From the NCBI RefSeq assembly GCF_900497805.2, contig NW_020954548.1:4704224-4768223 (forward strand): a DNA stretch of 64,000 nucleotides. Direction: 5' to 3'. This DNA comes from Vombatus ursinus (lineage: Eukaryota > Chordata > Mammalia > Diprotodontia > Vombatidae). Positions 22,013 to 33,710 of the stretch are shown here, in pieces. Position 1 is the first letter of the stretch; each line of letters begins with the position of its first letter. The translations under genes and the position numbers were made by a program. Below the pieces are notes generated by a model that saw nothing but the letters and a program-made list of their open reading frames with translations, was not told where the DNA came from and searched no databases.

Positions 22013-23572
22013 AAGGTTTAGGCTGCAAGAGCTTGTTTTAACCATATTTGTTAATCTATCCTATGATTAGTATATATTGTTGGAGAAGAGTGATATCCAT
22101 TCTTGATTGCATTTTGAAATAGTCTATGTAGTGTACTTATGTGAAATTTCTTGTTTTAATGGGCATTTCCCCAATGTAAAAGGACCATCTGCACATGCAA
22201 GTCTTATTGCCAGCATCCATCATTTCTGAGTTTTTGTCTATTATGGAATGTATCAGCTCCACATTGAGAAGTTAGGTACCTTGGGAGACTAAGAAAATGG
22301 TTACATAAAAATCTTTAACTGAGCTTTTATCCAGCCCTCGTGGATTTCCTTCAAGGGCACTTAGAGTATTTGCAATATTTGTGAGTAATGTTCTATTCGT
22401 CATCCATTGATTACAGGGAAAGCATTAAAGGGGAAAGAATCCATTTGTTTCACACATTCCCAAGACAGCTTAAGCATCCATATTTAGTGTCCAAAATCAT
22501 TTTAAGAAATATTCCTTTGCTGAAGCCATGAACACCAAAGTAGTCTGAAAATTACTATCTACAGAAAGCAGCTCAGGGAAAACCTGAAAGAAGGCAGTTC
22601 ACTAGTTCCTTGGCAGAGGTCACTGAAATCAAAGCATTCTTCAAGACATGTACAGGTACCTGGATCATATCCCAGCAAACACAGATGATGAGTAACAGCA
22701 CTGAACATGTCAAAACTAAAATTGACCTTACATATTTCTTATATAACCAACTTTAGTAGTGCAACCTTTTATTCTTGGACATGACTTAATGGCAGCCTCT
22801 AGTATGTCATTTTCCTTATCTCCTATTTAATCATTTACGTGTAATAAGTTCTTGTATGATAGATTTAAAGTCACATGACAGGTTATGTAAAACTGTTACT
22901 AAGAATTATTATTTCCTGAGGCCATATTCCTTGACACTCATAGGTCATGCACCATGAATCATTATACTTTATGAAGGGATTTTATTAGCCTCTCACCTAC
23001 TGTTATGAGGCTTGGATACTATGGTTGTGTACCCATGAAAACCATTTTAAATTAATTGACTATTTTATTAAAGAAATAAGATATCTTCTGCCAAATATTT
23101 ATGTGTTTTTGTACGTCTACCAATTTGACTTTTCCAGTTTTCAATAAGCTATCTCTAGCTATTTAAGCATAACTTGGAGAGAACTATTGAGGTGGACAGT
23201 TCTATAGTATATAGTGGATCTTGAGGCATCTATTTTTATATGGACTTCTCTTCCTGCTCCATTCCTGCTCCTGTGAAAGGACACCCATTTTTTGAGGCAT
23301 TTTCTGGGTCAGCAACCACTGAGACCCACAACTCAGAAAGCTTCACCAGGGTGTTTATTTTTATCAGTCATCTAGTGGACAAATTGCTCCAATAAAATGG
23401 CATTTGATCAAACTACACAGCAAATAATAAGTGACAAGGAAAAATCATACCACTCCTACCACCACGTGAACCAAATCATTACCACATCTAAGATTTATTC
23501 TTCTGTACTATAACTGAAGAGAGAATATACTACTATCATTGAAAGGCGAGCACAAATATAATTAATCAATTG
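22013..23572. other. Unassigned sequence
   Basis: About 1.5 kb with no repeat I recognise, slightly less AT-biased than its surroundings, and no coding frame of note. If anything in this window is single-copy DNA, this is a candidate. Confidence 0.4.
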
Positions 23573-23573
23573 A

Positions 23574-23745
23574 TCAATAAATATGGAAATTTAATATAAC
23601 AAATGTGTATTAAGTATCCACTATTCCAGAAACTGTAAGAGGCACTAGGGATAAAAATACAAACAGCCCTATCCCTCAAAGAGCTTACTTTCTGTTGAAG
23701 AGAACTTGTGTGATCAGAGAAAATAAATGGAGGGAAGATAAATAT
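23574..23745 (-). mobile_element. L2 3' end, antisense
   Basis: 'GTGTATTAAGTATCCACTATTC', 'GGCACTAGGGATAAAAATAC' and 'CCTCAAAGAGCTTACTTTCTG' are the antisense L2 terminal region. Confidence 0.7.
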
Positions 23746-23914
23746 GGAACACAAGTGTCTAGGGAATGCATGCAGAAATCAAACCTGTCAAGTTCCTATG
23801 TGTATACGGCATATAGAGTTGTCAGAACAGTTCATGCCTTGAATATATGCACACATATGTCTATGTTGTGTACTGTTTATGCACATGTATATGTATATAG
23901 ACATAGACATTTAA

Positions 23915-24030
23915 CAATATGTTCTAGTGATACTATCATTATGTTTTCTTTTGTTGTATCTCCAACATCTGGATCATGCCTTGAAGAGAACCTAGGGTAG
24001 GTGCTAAATAAATGTGAGTGGATGATGACT
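23915..24030 (+). mobile_element. L2-type 3' terminal fragment
   Basis: 'GTTGTATCTCCAACATCTGG' and 'GGTAGGTGCTAAATAAATG' match the L2 3' terminus. It faces the antisense L2 end at 23574-23745 across a TATG-rich stretch. Confidence 0.45.
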
Positions 24031-24404
24031 AGATGATTTTAAGTTTCCTTAAAGGTCTAAATTGTGTTGTCCTATGATGGTGTTTAGCAATGACTCATTT
24101 ACATTCTGTTACTCATTCCTCTTTATGTGCAACACTATATGTGGATGAGGTAGATGTCAGGGCAACTGCAGATAAGTATTCTGCCTTTGAACATATTTTT
24201 TCTACAGTGAAAACAGTAGTTGTAAGAAACTGCAATACAGGATGAAGTCAAATGATTGAAATGGATGTGGTAGCAAAGGATGTCAGTTGTTGTTAGCTTG
24301 CAAAGGTACAACTTGTCATTGGAAGCCGTCCCTTAGAGAAAGGGAAAAATTGTTTGGCACTTTAATTTAGTACAAATTACAGATCACGTATGTTAAGATA
24401 GAAG

Positions 24405-24640
24405 AGGAAGCACAGAGTAGTGGAAAGAGAACTGACCTTGGAGTCAGGAAGACACAGTTTTAAATTTTGATTCTAAAATAGATTGACTTTGTGACTCTGG
24501 AAAAGTTATTTTACCTGTCAATTCCTTTATGTAAATTTTTAAAACTATAAATTGAAGAATAGTTAGCAATCTGCTTTGTTTGAGGGGGTTTACTTGCTAA
24601 GTTTCCTTATACTGATGACACAGGTATATACTGTTCCATC
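24405..24640 (+). mobile_element. MIR/THER2-type SINE
   Basis: 'CAGAGTAGTGGAAAGAGAAC', 'CTTGGAGTCAGGAAGACAC' and 'GACTTTGTGACTCTGG' form the head. The second half ('AACTATAAATTGAAGAATAG', 'GCAATCTGC') fits the 'CTGTAAGTTGCAGAGAAG' tail family also seen at 54040-54260. Confidence 0.65.
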
Positions 24641-24644
24641 CCCC

Positions 24645-25100
24645 ACCACCACAAAAAAAAATTATCAGTTTTAGTGAGAAAGTTTCTAAGGCAATGAATC
24701 TCAGATGATCTATTCTGCCATGAACCTTAAGGACTGAGCTCTTCTTGTTAGGTAAGGTTTTCAAAGAATTAGCTGGTGCTTCTAACCATTCTTTGCTACA
24801 CTGTGAAAAACCAACAATATCCTATAGAATGAGAGCTACAGGTTCAAACTTGTCTTGCTTCAATGCTTGTATTTGGTAGGAGTGTTGAGGAATTTGAACA
24901 AAAAAGAAAAAAAAAACAGATATGTATCTGGATTTCACTGCATTTTATAAGCCTTAGTTGTTTTGTTTTTGTTTATTCTCAGTTAGGTAAGGGAAGAAAG
25001 GAGTGATGAGTCAAGGACCTCAACCCACTTGATGAGCTTCTGGTATAATGAGTCTTGGTACTACTATTAGATAGACACCTGCTCATAAGAACATAACCCC
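24645..25100. other. Unassigned sequence
   Basis: Nothing recognised apart from short A-runs. Confidence 0.4.
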
Positions 25101-25115
25101 AGGCATCTTATTTTT
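25101..25115. repeat. L1 target-site duplication, left copy
   Basis: AGGCATCTTATTTTT, one mismatch to 26297-26311. Confidence 0.75.
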
Positions 25116-26296
25116 TCCTACTTAGTAATAGTTTGCTTTTTCCAATTACATGTAAAGATAGTTTTCAACATTCATTTTTATAAGATTTTGAGTTCCAAAA
25201 TTTTTTCTCCCCATCTCCAAATCTCCCTTCTCAAGACTAGAAACAATCTGATATAGATTGTACATGTGCATTAATATTAAACATATTTCCACATTAGTCA
25301 TTTTGTGAAAGAAGAATCAGAATAAAAGGAAAAAAACATGAGAAATCAAAAGAAACAACAACAACAACAAAATGACAATAATATGCTTCAATACATATTT
25401 GGACTTAATAATTCTTTCTTTGGACGTGTACAACATTTTCCATCATGAGTCTTTTGGAATTGTCTTAGATCATTGTATTGCTGAGAAGAGCTAGGTCTAT
25501 CATAGTTGATCATATCACAATGTTACTGTTACTGTGTACTATGTTCTCCTGGATCTGCTCACTTCACTCAGCAACAGTTCATGTAAGTCTTTCAAGTTTT
25601 TTTTCCCCCTGAAATCTGCCTGTTCATAATTTCTTATAGCACAATAGTATTCCATTATGTTCATATGCCACAATTTGTTCAGCCATTCTCCAGTTGATGG
25701 GCATCCCCTTGATCCCTAATTCTTTGCCACCACAAGAATGAGCTGCTATCAATATTTCTGTACAGGTGGGTCCTTTTCCCATTTTTACAATCTCTTTGGG
25801 ATACATAACCAGTATTGATATTACTGGATCAAAGGGTATGCACAGTTTTGTAGCTCTTTGGGCATAGTTCCAAATTGCTTTCCAGAGTGGTTAGATCAGT
25901 TCACAATTCCACCAACAATGCATTAGTTTTCCAATTTTCCCACATCTCCAACATTTTCTTTTTCTACCATATTAGTCAATTTGATAGGTACGAGGTGGTA
26001 CATCAGACTTATTTTTATTTGCATTTCTTTAATCAACAGTGATTTAGAACATTTATTCATATGACTATAGATAGCTTTAATTTCTTAATTTGTGGATGGA
26101 AATTAATTTCTTAATTTGAAACTGCCTATTCATATCCTTTGACCACTTATCAATTTGGAAATGATTTGTATTCTTATAAATTTGACTCAGTTCCCTATAT
26201 ATTTGAGAAATGAGGCCTTTGTCAGAAATGCTGGCTGTAAAAATGTTTCCCAGCTTTTTGCTTTCCTTCTGATATTAGTTATATTGGTTTTGTTTT
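25116..26296 (-). mobile_element. 5'-truncated L1, antisense, with TSD
   Basis: Antisense of the L1 3' UTR ('TCCAATTACATGTAAAGATAG' end) followed by ORF2 C-terminus. The minus frame 25806-25624 carries 'YPKEIVKMGKGPTCTEI', which is the same segment as in the L1 at 9448-10833. The 5' end lies near the antisense text 'GCTTTCCTTCTGATATTAG'. A 15-bp imperfect direct repeat (25101-25115, 26297-26311) brackets the element. Frames are broken. Confidence 0.9.
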
Positions 26297-26311
26297 AGGC
26301 AACTTATTTTT
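26297..26311. repeat. L1 target-site duplication, right copy
   Basis: AGGCAACTTATTTTT, one mismatch to 25101-25115. Confidence 0.75.
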
Positions 26312-29300
26312 AAGCAATATTTTTGTTAATATCTTTGTTATTTCACCTATATTTCCCAGTTTATCCCTCTGCCCCTCACAGAGAATTATCCTTTATAATA
26401 AAAAAGTAAAATTAAAAGGAGAAATCAACACAGTGAAAATAACTCACATAACAAATAAAATATGATATGGTCTCCCTTCTCTGAAAAGAAATGGTGAGAG
26501 TGTCACTGGCATCTAATTAAGGGGGTTAAAGCTATTCTTGAAAAATGTCTTAGTGGCTGCAGATGCCTTAGGTTGAAGTAGTTTGGAGTCTTTTCCCCAG
26601 ACCATATCATTGTCTAAGACTATTAGGAGGGTAGAAGCTTATTGAACAAGGCAAAAAAAAAAAAACAGACTCAGACTCTCATACTGTTCTCAGTTCAACT
26701 TTTGCCTTCTCCCTGTTCCAAATCTATACCATGGTCTTCAGGGAAACAAAAGAGTCTATTCTGAGTTTTCTGTGTGATAGCAATTCAAATCTATGGATTT
26801 CCACCTACAAATGCACCCTTTGTAGCCTGCTTCATTGACTATATATGCTGAAGTTTTTTGGAGTGTGAAAATCAAATTCTGCACCTGAATTTTGCTTAAC
26901 TGTATAATTCTCAATGTTTTCTTGAATGCTTGCTGTGCTTTCAGTACCCAGTAATGTTTCTCACATGTACAAAGTGTCCCAAGAAGTTTTGTGATGTGCA
27001 AAACAGTGCAAAAATCTAATTGATTTAAATCAATGACAAATGCAGTAGTGTGGAGCTTACATGCTTCACATAGATTAATTTGCCTCTCAATCAAAGAGGA
27101 TCTTGGAATTGAGGCTTACTTTAGCTCCACAGTCCACATACTTTTGTGGGATTTGGTGGCAGAGTGGGGCTGTATTCAAGTGCCCAAAATAAGTTACACT
27201 GATACTGTCTCACTAGACTCTAATTCCTTGTAGGAAGGAATTAGAGCCATGGCCTTCAATGGATGTCAGCAGAAAACATGATAATCACATCCATATGGGA
27301 CATTATATATGTGTATGCATGTGTGTTTACATATATATGTGTGTGCACATATGTATATATGCATGCGTATATATGTATATGAGGTGTGAGCTGTTCTGGC
27401 CATGGCATGCACCCTGTACACATAGAAATTTGACATGTATGCCATCTGCAAATCTCATATTCATTTGGGACTACGGACCTCAACTCATCACCAAAGAAAA
27501 GATAGCAAAGTAATGTACCTAACTTTAGCCTGAGTTATGTGGTTAACTTTGTGTTGGATCCCAGGCTGTGTAGGTTGGTTCATAGTCGTAGCAATGTACA
27601 AAATTAGCATAAGACTGTCCTTAACAAAGAGAAGCCTTCTACTTATTGTACTTTAGGAGATGGGAGCAGAAAGCAGTAGATAGCCCTGAAAAAGGTGAAG
27701 CCCAACAGATTTGAGACAAAGAGAAGCATATTTACCATGAGACCAGTGAAGGCTCCCAGAAAAGGCAATACAACAAAGAGTAGCAGCATGTCATTCTACA
27801 GAGACCAGTGGAAAATGTGATGATATCATCACCAGAGGACAGTGTTTACACATATATATATCATGCCCTATACACACAGGAACTTGACATGTAGGACTTC
27901 TGTTTGCATTCTCTAGATACATGTTCCCCATTTATCTTCTTGCCTTTCATATACTCTAATCATATGTTACCTCCCTCCACACATACATACAGAAATTATC
28001 TATTCAAAAATATTGCTTGTTAAATTTGGGCTCATTTTCCTGATACATTCTTATATAACCATCACTGGATGGTAATGGGATGTAAAATTATTTATGATAT
28101 CATTCAATGTAAGATAGAATTATAGGAATAATCCAAAGAACTTAGGCATTAAAATTCTGAATTCTGTCAAAGTATAGAACCAAATATAAATGAACATTTA
28201 TATTTCCTAAAATAGTGGTATTTCTGTTTCACCCCTCTTAATAACCAGGACGGACTGTGTATTTTTCCTAACTGTAGGAGTCATTTTACTGAGATGCTAT
28301 CTAATTTCAGTATACCAGCACCTGCTATGGAAGAAATAACTGGCACATGCAGGAGGTTTCAGGCAATCATTACCAAGTGACCATGTACTGGAGTTTGCAT
28401 GCTGTGCTCTTTCTGAAAGGAGATAGCTTGAATACACAGTTTAGATTCTTAGTCATTATTATGAAATGGATTCTTCATGGATTGGAAATATCTTTTTCTT
28501 TGGGGAGGTACATATGGTGGGACCTAGAAGTAAAAAAGAAAAAAATGAAAGATCACACATACATACCTGAGTCATGAAATTCCTTAGTTACTATAAAATG
28601 TAAGGAAGAAAAATACAGTTGGGAATTTGTTTCCTAGTAATCAGAAAGACATTGCCTTCCTAACAAAGAATGAAAAGATGTTAGAGAACAAATGAGAGCA
28701 TGACAAAATTTAAAGAAATAAAAAATTGTCCACAAGTCACGAAGAATTTATAAAAGCAATGACAGGATTTTAACCCCTTCCAGCCACACCCAAATAGTGT
28801 CAAATACCTCTCACAGTGTTTCACAGGTACATGGCTTAACCTCAACTCAAAAATACTAGATCATCACAGATTACTCCTGGATAGTGTTAACTGTGATTGA
28901 ATTCTGGAAAGACCACTATAACCAGAAAATGACAAATAAGGCCCAAGGGCAAATGGACATAGGGAATATCTTCTTTCCTGCTACCCTTCTCTCAAGGGTC
29001 AGTGCTTCAGTCAATGGACATGCATACCCACATGCATACACTGACATGCACATGCACTACCCACCCCCTCACGCACACACACCATTCACTAGTATATGCT
29101 GCCAAAATAGAGAGACCTAGCATCACATAATCAACACCACCTGGCACATTTTATTCTTTCTCTAAGTACCATGGCTTATTGTAATTCTTTGTATGAAGAG
29201 AGATTCTGACATACGTGACACTTCCACTGGTTCCTTATTCTAACTGTTAGCTATTGTTGAGGATTTTTCTTAACTTCTTGAGAGAGGCAAGCTTGTCAGT

Positions 29301-29954
29301 AGGGATCTGAATGACTGTGGGCCCAAACTGAAAGCAAAAAGATTTATGAGCACTCTAAAGAACCTGAACTCTCTGATAGCAGATTCAGATTCTGGACTAT
29401 GGATTTGTTTTGTATAATATTTCAGGCTACTGAAGACTACACAGATGATAAGTAGTATTCTTAGCAAGTTTGGACAGAACAATAAAGCATTTCACAGTAG
29501 GAGGTGGTAGAAAAAGAGGGGGATTGACCAGGAGAGAAAAAAAGAGTGTTTGGAATGTAAGTGGCATTTTTTTTATTAAAATAAGAAAACATTCACAGTT
29601 CAAGGGCAGGAGACAAGAAAAATAGACCAAACATATTTACAATTGTGAAAGAAGTACCCTTAGACAACACTGCAGGATCTCTTGTCCAAAAAAGAGCAAG
29701 TGGTTGCTACAAAGATGGGTGAAACTATACATTTTACTTTTTCTTTGCATAGTTTGCATTTTTAAATTTTACCTTTACTTTCCCATGTTTAATCAAGGAG
29801 GGGGGATCCAAATTTTTCTATATTGTTATTTAATCAAGATGTTGCAAAATGATTGTGGTTCACATTTTTCTGCTACATTATATTTTCTTCCATTTTCTGT
29901 ACTTGGTCTAATATTCCTAAGTTTTTGTCACCACCCCAGGTAGCACTATCATCG
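26312..29954. other. Unassigned sequence, longest repeat-poor stretch
   Basis: About 3.6 kb in which I recognise only a TATG-type microsatellite (about 27303-27385). A minus-strand open frame of 112 codons (26756-27094) has no motif I know, no neighbouring exon-like frames and ordinary base composition, so I do not call it a gene. Together with 22013-23572 this is the least repeat-filled DNA of the window. Confidence 0.4.
27303..27385. repeat. TATG/TGTG microsatellite
   Basis: Alternating TATATGTG and ATGCATG units. Confidence 0.85.
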
Positions 29955-29967
29955 GCAAAGTGTTTTC
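29955..29967. repeat. Candidate TSD of the HAL1-like element, left copy
   Basis: GCAAAGTGTTTTC directly abuts the element's 3' poly(A) side. An identical 13-mer lies at 32894-32906. Confidence 0.65.
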
Positions 29968-30949
29968 TTTCTTTTTTTTAATGGTAATGTATTTATTTAT
30001 TTTTTTGTTTTCAACATTTTCTTCCACAAGATTTTGAGTTCTAAATTTTCACCTCATCTCACCCTTCCCTCCACCCCAAGATGGCATGCATTCTGAATAC
30101 CCCTTCCCCTAGCCTGCCTTCCCTTCTATCTCTCCCTCACCCTTTCCTTATCCCCTTCCCCTTCAATTTTCCTGTGGGGCAGGATGGATTTCCATATCCC
30201 ATTTCCTATATTTCTTATTTCCCAGTTGCATATGAAAACATTTTTTTAAACATGTGTTTTTAAGACTTTGGGTTCCAAATTTTCTCCCTTCCTCCCTCCC
30301 CACCCACCCTCATTGATAAGGCAAGCAACTAAATATAGGTTACATATGTGCAGTTATGCAAAACACTTCCATAGTAGACATGCTGTGAAAAACTAATTCT
30401 ATTTCCCTTAATTCTATCCCACCCCTCCTATTTATTCTATTCTTTCTTTTGACCCTGACCCTCCTCAGAATTATTTGCATCTGATTACCCCCTTTCCCAA
30501 TCTGCCCTCCTCTCTACCATCCCCCTATTCTCTTGTCCCCTCCCCCCCATTTTCTTGTAAGGTAAGACAGATTTCCATACCCAATTGAGTGTGTATGTTA
30601 TTCCTTCCTGAAGTCAAATTCTATGAGAATAAGATTCTCTCATTCCCTCTCACCTTCCCCCATTTCCCCTCCACTGTAAGAGCCTTTTCTTTTCTCATTT
30701 TTTGTGAGATAATTTAACCTCTCTCTTTCTCCTTCTCCTAGTATGATCCTCTCTCACCCCTAATTTTATTCTCCAGATATGACCCCTTCATTTTCAAGTC
30801 ACCCTGTGCCCTCTCTCTCTCTATCTATATCTATATATACGTATATATAATTTTTTCCCTCCAACTACCCTAATACTGACAAAGGTCTCATGAGTTACAA
30901 ATATCATCTTTCCATGCAGGAATGTAAATAGTTCAACCTTAATAAGTCT

Positions 30950-32003
30950 TTATGATTTCTTTTTCCTGCTTACCTCTTCATGTTCCACTTGAGTCTTGAT
31001 TTGAAAATCAAATTTTCTATTCAGCTCTGGTCTTTTCATCGTGAATGCTTGAAAGTCCTCTATTTCACTGAATGACCATTTTTCCTGCAGTATTATACTC
31101 AGTTTTGCTGGGTAGGTGATTCTTGGTTGTAATCCTATCTCCTTTGCCCTCTGGAATATTATATTCCATGCCCTGCAGTCCCTTAATGGAGAAGCAGCTA
31201 AATCTTGTGTTATCCTGATTGTGTTTCCACAATACTTGAATTGTTTCTTTCTGGTTGCTTGTAATATTTTCTCCTTGTCCGGGGAACTCTGGAATTTGGC
31301 TACAATATTCTTATGAGTGTTCCTTTGGGGATCTCTTTCAGGCAGTGATCAGTCAGGACAGTTTTCTTGGATAATTCCTTGAAAGATGATGTCTAGCATC
31401 TTTTTTTGATCATGGCTTTCAGATAGTCCAATAATTTTAAAATTCTCTCTCCTGGATATATTTCCCATGTCAGTTTTTTTCCCAGTGAGATATTTCACAT
31501 TGTTTTCTAATTTTTCATTTTTTTTGATTTGTTTTACAGTGTCTTGATTTCTCATAAAGTCACTGACTTCCAATTGCTCCATTGTAATTTTTGAAGAAGT
31601 ATTTTCTTCAGTAAGCTTTTGGACTTCCTTTTCCATTTGGCCAATTTTGCTTTTTAGGGCATTCTTCTCCTCACTGGCTTTTTGGACCTCTTTTGCCATT
31701 TGGGTTAGGCTATTTTTTAAGGTGTTATTTTTTTCAGTGTTTTTTTTGGGGGGGTCTCCTTTAGTAAGCTGTTTACTTGTTTTTCATGATTTTCTTGCAA
31801 AATTCTCAGTTTTTCCTCTACTTCTCTTACTTGCTTCTCAAAATCCCTTTTGAGCTCTTCCAAGGCCTGAGACAGATCCATATTCTTCTTGGAGGCTTTG
31901 GATGTAGGAGTTTTGCCTTATCTTTTTCTGGTTGTATGTTTTGATCTTCTTTGCCACCAAAGTAAGATAATATAGTCTGATTCTTTTTGCGCTGCTTACT
32001 CAT
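30950..32003 (-). pseudogene. L1-type ORF1 (ORF1p) of the HAL1-like element, decayed
   Basis: ORF1p is the RNA-binding chaperone of L1-type LINEs. The start is 'MSKQRKKNQTILSYF'. A long coiled coil follows (about 31850-31500, e.g. 'MAKEVQKASEEKNALKSKI'). The RRM-like domain starts near 'RRENFKIIGLSES', with 'GIIQENCPD' closing one open run. The C-terminal domain has 'IRITQDLAASPL' and 'LQPRITYPAKLS', which fit the family patterns 'IRLTADLS' and 'FQPRISYPAKLS'. At least three reading-frame breaks are visible: near 31890, at the homopolymer around 31740-31760, and a stop after 'QENCPD' near 31349. The protein is therefore not made intact. Confidence 0.85.
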
Positions 32004-32773
32004 GATCCCAGTCAATTACTTGAGTTTTAAACTCTTTGTTAAGGTAAGAGTCTGCTTCCAAGGTGGAGAATATACTGTCCCAAGGTTCGGGCGGTTGTGC
32101 AGCTGTTTTCAGAGATACTTCTAAGGACCTGAAAATTTTCAGTTCTTCCAAGGTGCTATGATAAGGGGCGAGGTGTTTTCTCTCCACCGCCACAAGAAGT
32201 TACACCACACCAGCATTTGTCCTTGCCCCAGGACTGCCCCTCAGAACTGTGACCCAGATCCAAGCACTGGTAAAGCAAGAGATTCCTGCCTCAGCACTGG
32301 CAAAGAGATTCCTGCAATCCCCCTCTGATCAGCCACTTGATTCCCCCTCAGTCTGTGGGCCAGAAGCTCAGGAAACAGCCGCGGCCCTGGGCTGTGGCTG
32401 AGAACTCGCTCCTTCTCTTACCACAGTCACAGACTTTTCTCACTGACCTTTCAAGTTGTCTTTGGTGTTCGTGGGTTGAGAAGTCTGGAAACCACCACAG
32501 CTGCCTGTGATTCAGCCCTCTGAGGCCTGCTCCAGGGTTGCTGTAGCCTGCACGCCCACACCAAACTGGGCTCCTCTCCCCGCCCAGCATGATATACCTT
32601 TCCTATCAACCATCCAGGCTGTCTTTAGCTGGAAATTTGTTTCACTCTGTCTTTTTGTGGGTTCTGGTGCTTTAGAATTTGTTTAAAGACATTTTTATAG
32701 GTATTTGGAGGGGTTTGGGGGGAGAACTCAAGCAAGTCACTGCTTTCCCTCTGCCATGTTGGCTCCGCCCACC
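32004..32773 (-). promoter_or_regulatory. L1/HAL1 5' UTR (presumed internal promoter)
   Basis: About 770 bases between the L1-type start and the ORF1 ATG, more GC-rich than the surroundings (for example 32350-32590). In L1-type elements the 5' UTR carries an internal polymerase II promoter. Promoter function here is inferred from family knowledge, and no individual factor site is claimed. Confidence 0.5.
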
Positions 32774-32893
32774 TGAAGCACAGTTTTAAGCTAGCTAGAT
32801 TTTGTAGGTTTAGTGAGTTTGTACTTACTCATTCACTAATCATCTAGTACTGCTCAGCCCCAGGGTAGAGTTCCAGAACTGAGAGCATTAATA

Positions 32894-32906
32894 GCAAAGT
32901 GTTTTC
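32894..32906. repeat. Candidate TSD of the HAL1-like element, right copy
   Basis: GCAAAGTGTTTTC, identical to 29955-29967 but lying about 120 bases beyond the recognised 5' end of the element. Confidence 0.6.
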
Positions 32907-33239
32907 AATAAAATCAATTGACATGATCAGGAGCTTGAACAACTTCTTGTGCTACACCATTTGTCCAAGTTGTATCCTCTGTGTCTTAGCCCTTACAGGA
33001 TCCAGAGGTCTTTCTTTGGCAAATGACCACAACCTCCTGTTTGACTTTGAAATTTGAACTTTCTCATATATTCGTTTTCACTTTTATTCTCTGCTTCAAA
33101 ACTTTTCCTTCCCTATTTCATATGACACCCCTCCTTTTCTCTTTTTCTCTATAACAATAACTGAAGAAGAGGGTAAGAGGAGAGTCTTTATGCTTGCCAT
33201 GGTTGCTCTATTCATTTCTTTGGTTGCATCTTTGATTTC

Positions 33240-33400
33240 TCCTCTCAGAGACTGATCAGGCAATAATTACCTCTCAACTTCAATATTTCCTTATCTACTG
33301 GCTCCTTCTCTGCTCTCTAAACATGCCTAGGCTGTCCTCATTTTTAAGAAAGCTGCCACTTTGACATCCCCTCAAGCTATCATAATATAAATCAATAGAT
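33240..33400 (+). mobile_element. L2 ORF2 fragment
   Basis: 'CTACTGGCTCCTTCTCTGC' followed by 'AAACATGCCTAGGCTGTCC' fits the L2 ORF2 'CTGGTTCCTTCTCTAC...AAACATGCCCATGTCTCC' segment. Confidence 0.5.
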
Positions 33401-33464
33401 GGTTTTGAGGGAAAAGTCTTATAAACCTTCAAATGTTTCACAAATTCAAAATTTTATTATAGAG

Positions 33465-33710
33465 GCAACACCATTCAGTAGGAATTATTCTGGACTTAGG
33501 AAAGCCCTGGGTTCACATTCCACCTCCTAGCTAGCTGAGTGACGAGGAACACATCATTTCAGATTTTTGAGTCTGAAAGTCCTCAATAGCAAAATGTGGA
33601 TAATACATCCAACTCACAGGTAACTGTGAGAATGAAATGAGAAAATGTGTATAGGATGATTTATAAATCTGAAACCATACATGCTATCTAAATAAAAAGA
33701 GATGATTTTG
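33465..33710 (+). mobile_element. MIR-type SINE
   Basis: 'GCCCTGGGTTCACATTCCACC', 'CTAGCTGAGTGACGAGG', 'CCAACTCACAGGTAACTGTGAG' and 'CATGCTATCTAAAT' in MIR order. Confidence 0.7.

Larger units (their letters stand above)
29968..32773 (-). mobile_element. Near-complete HAL1-like (half-L1) LINE: 5' UTR, ORF1, tail, no ORF2
   Basis: On the minus strand it begins at about 32773 with 'GGCGGAGCCAACATGGCAG', a typical therian L1 start. A relatively GC-rich 5' UTR of about 770 bases follows. ORF1 runs from an ATG at 32003 to about 30950. Then come purine-rich 3' sequences and a poly(A) at 29968-29980. No ORF2 endonuclease or RT sequence occurs, although ORF1 ends cleanly in its C-terminal domain. 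This matches the half-L1 (HAL1) organisation described in opossum and other therians. The tail appears to hold two successive 3' modules (see findings). Confidence 0.85.

Noticed and set aside
26756-27094. 112-codon minus-strand frame
   Set aside because: Methionine start and some Cys/His residues, but no spaced finger motif, no recognisable family and no splice-like context.
31349-31699. Host coiled-coil protein of 116 codons
   Set aside because: It is the coiled coil and start of the RRM-like domain of an L1-type ORF1, flanked by the rest of that ORF1 in other frames.
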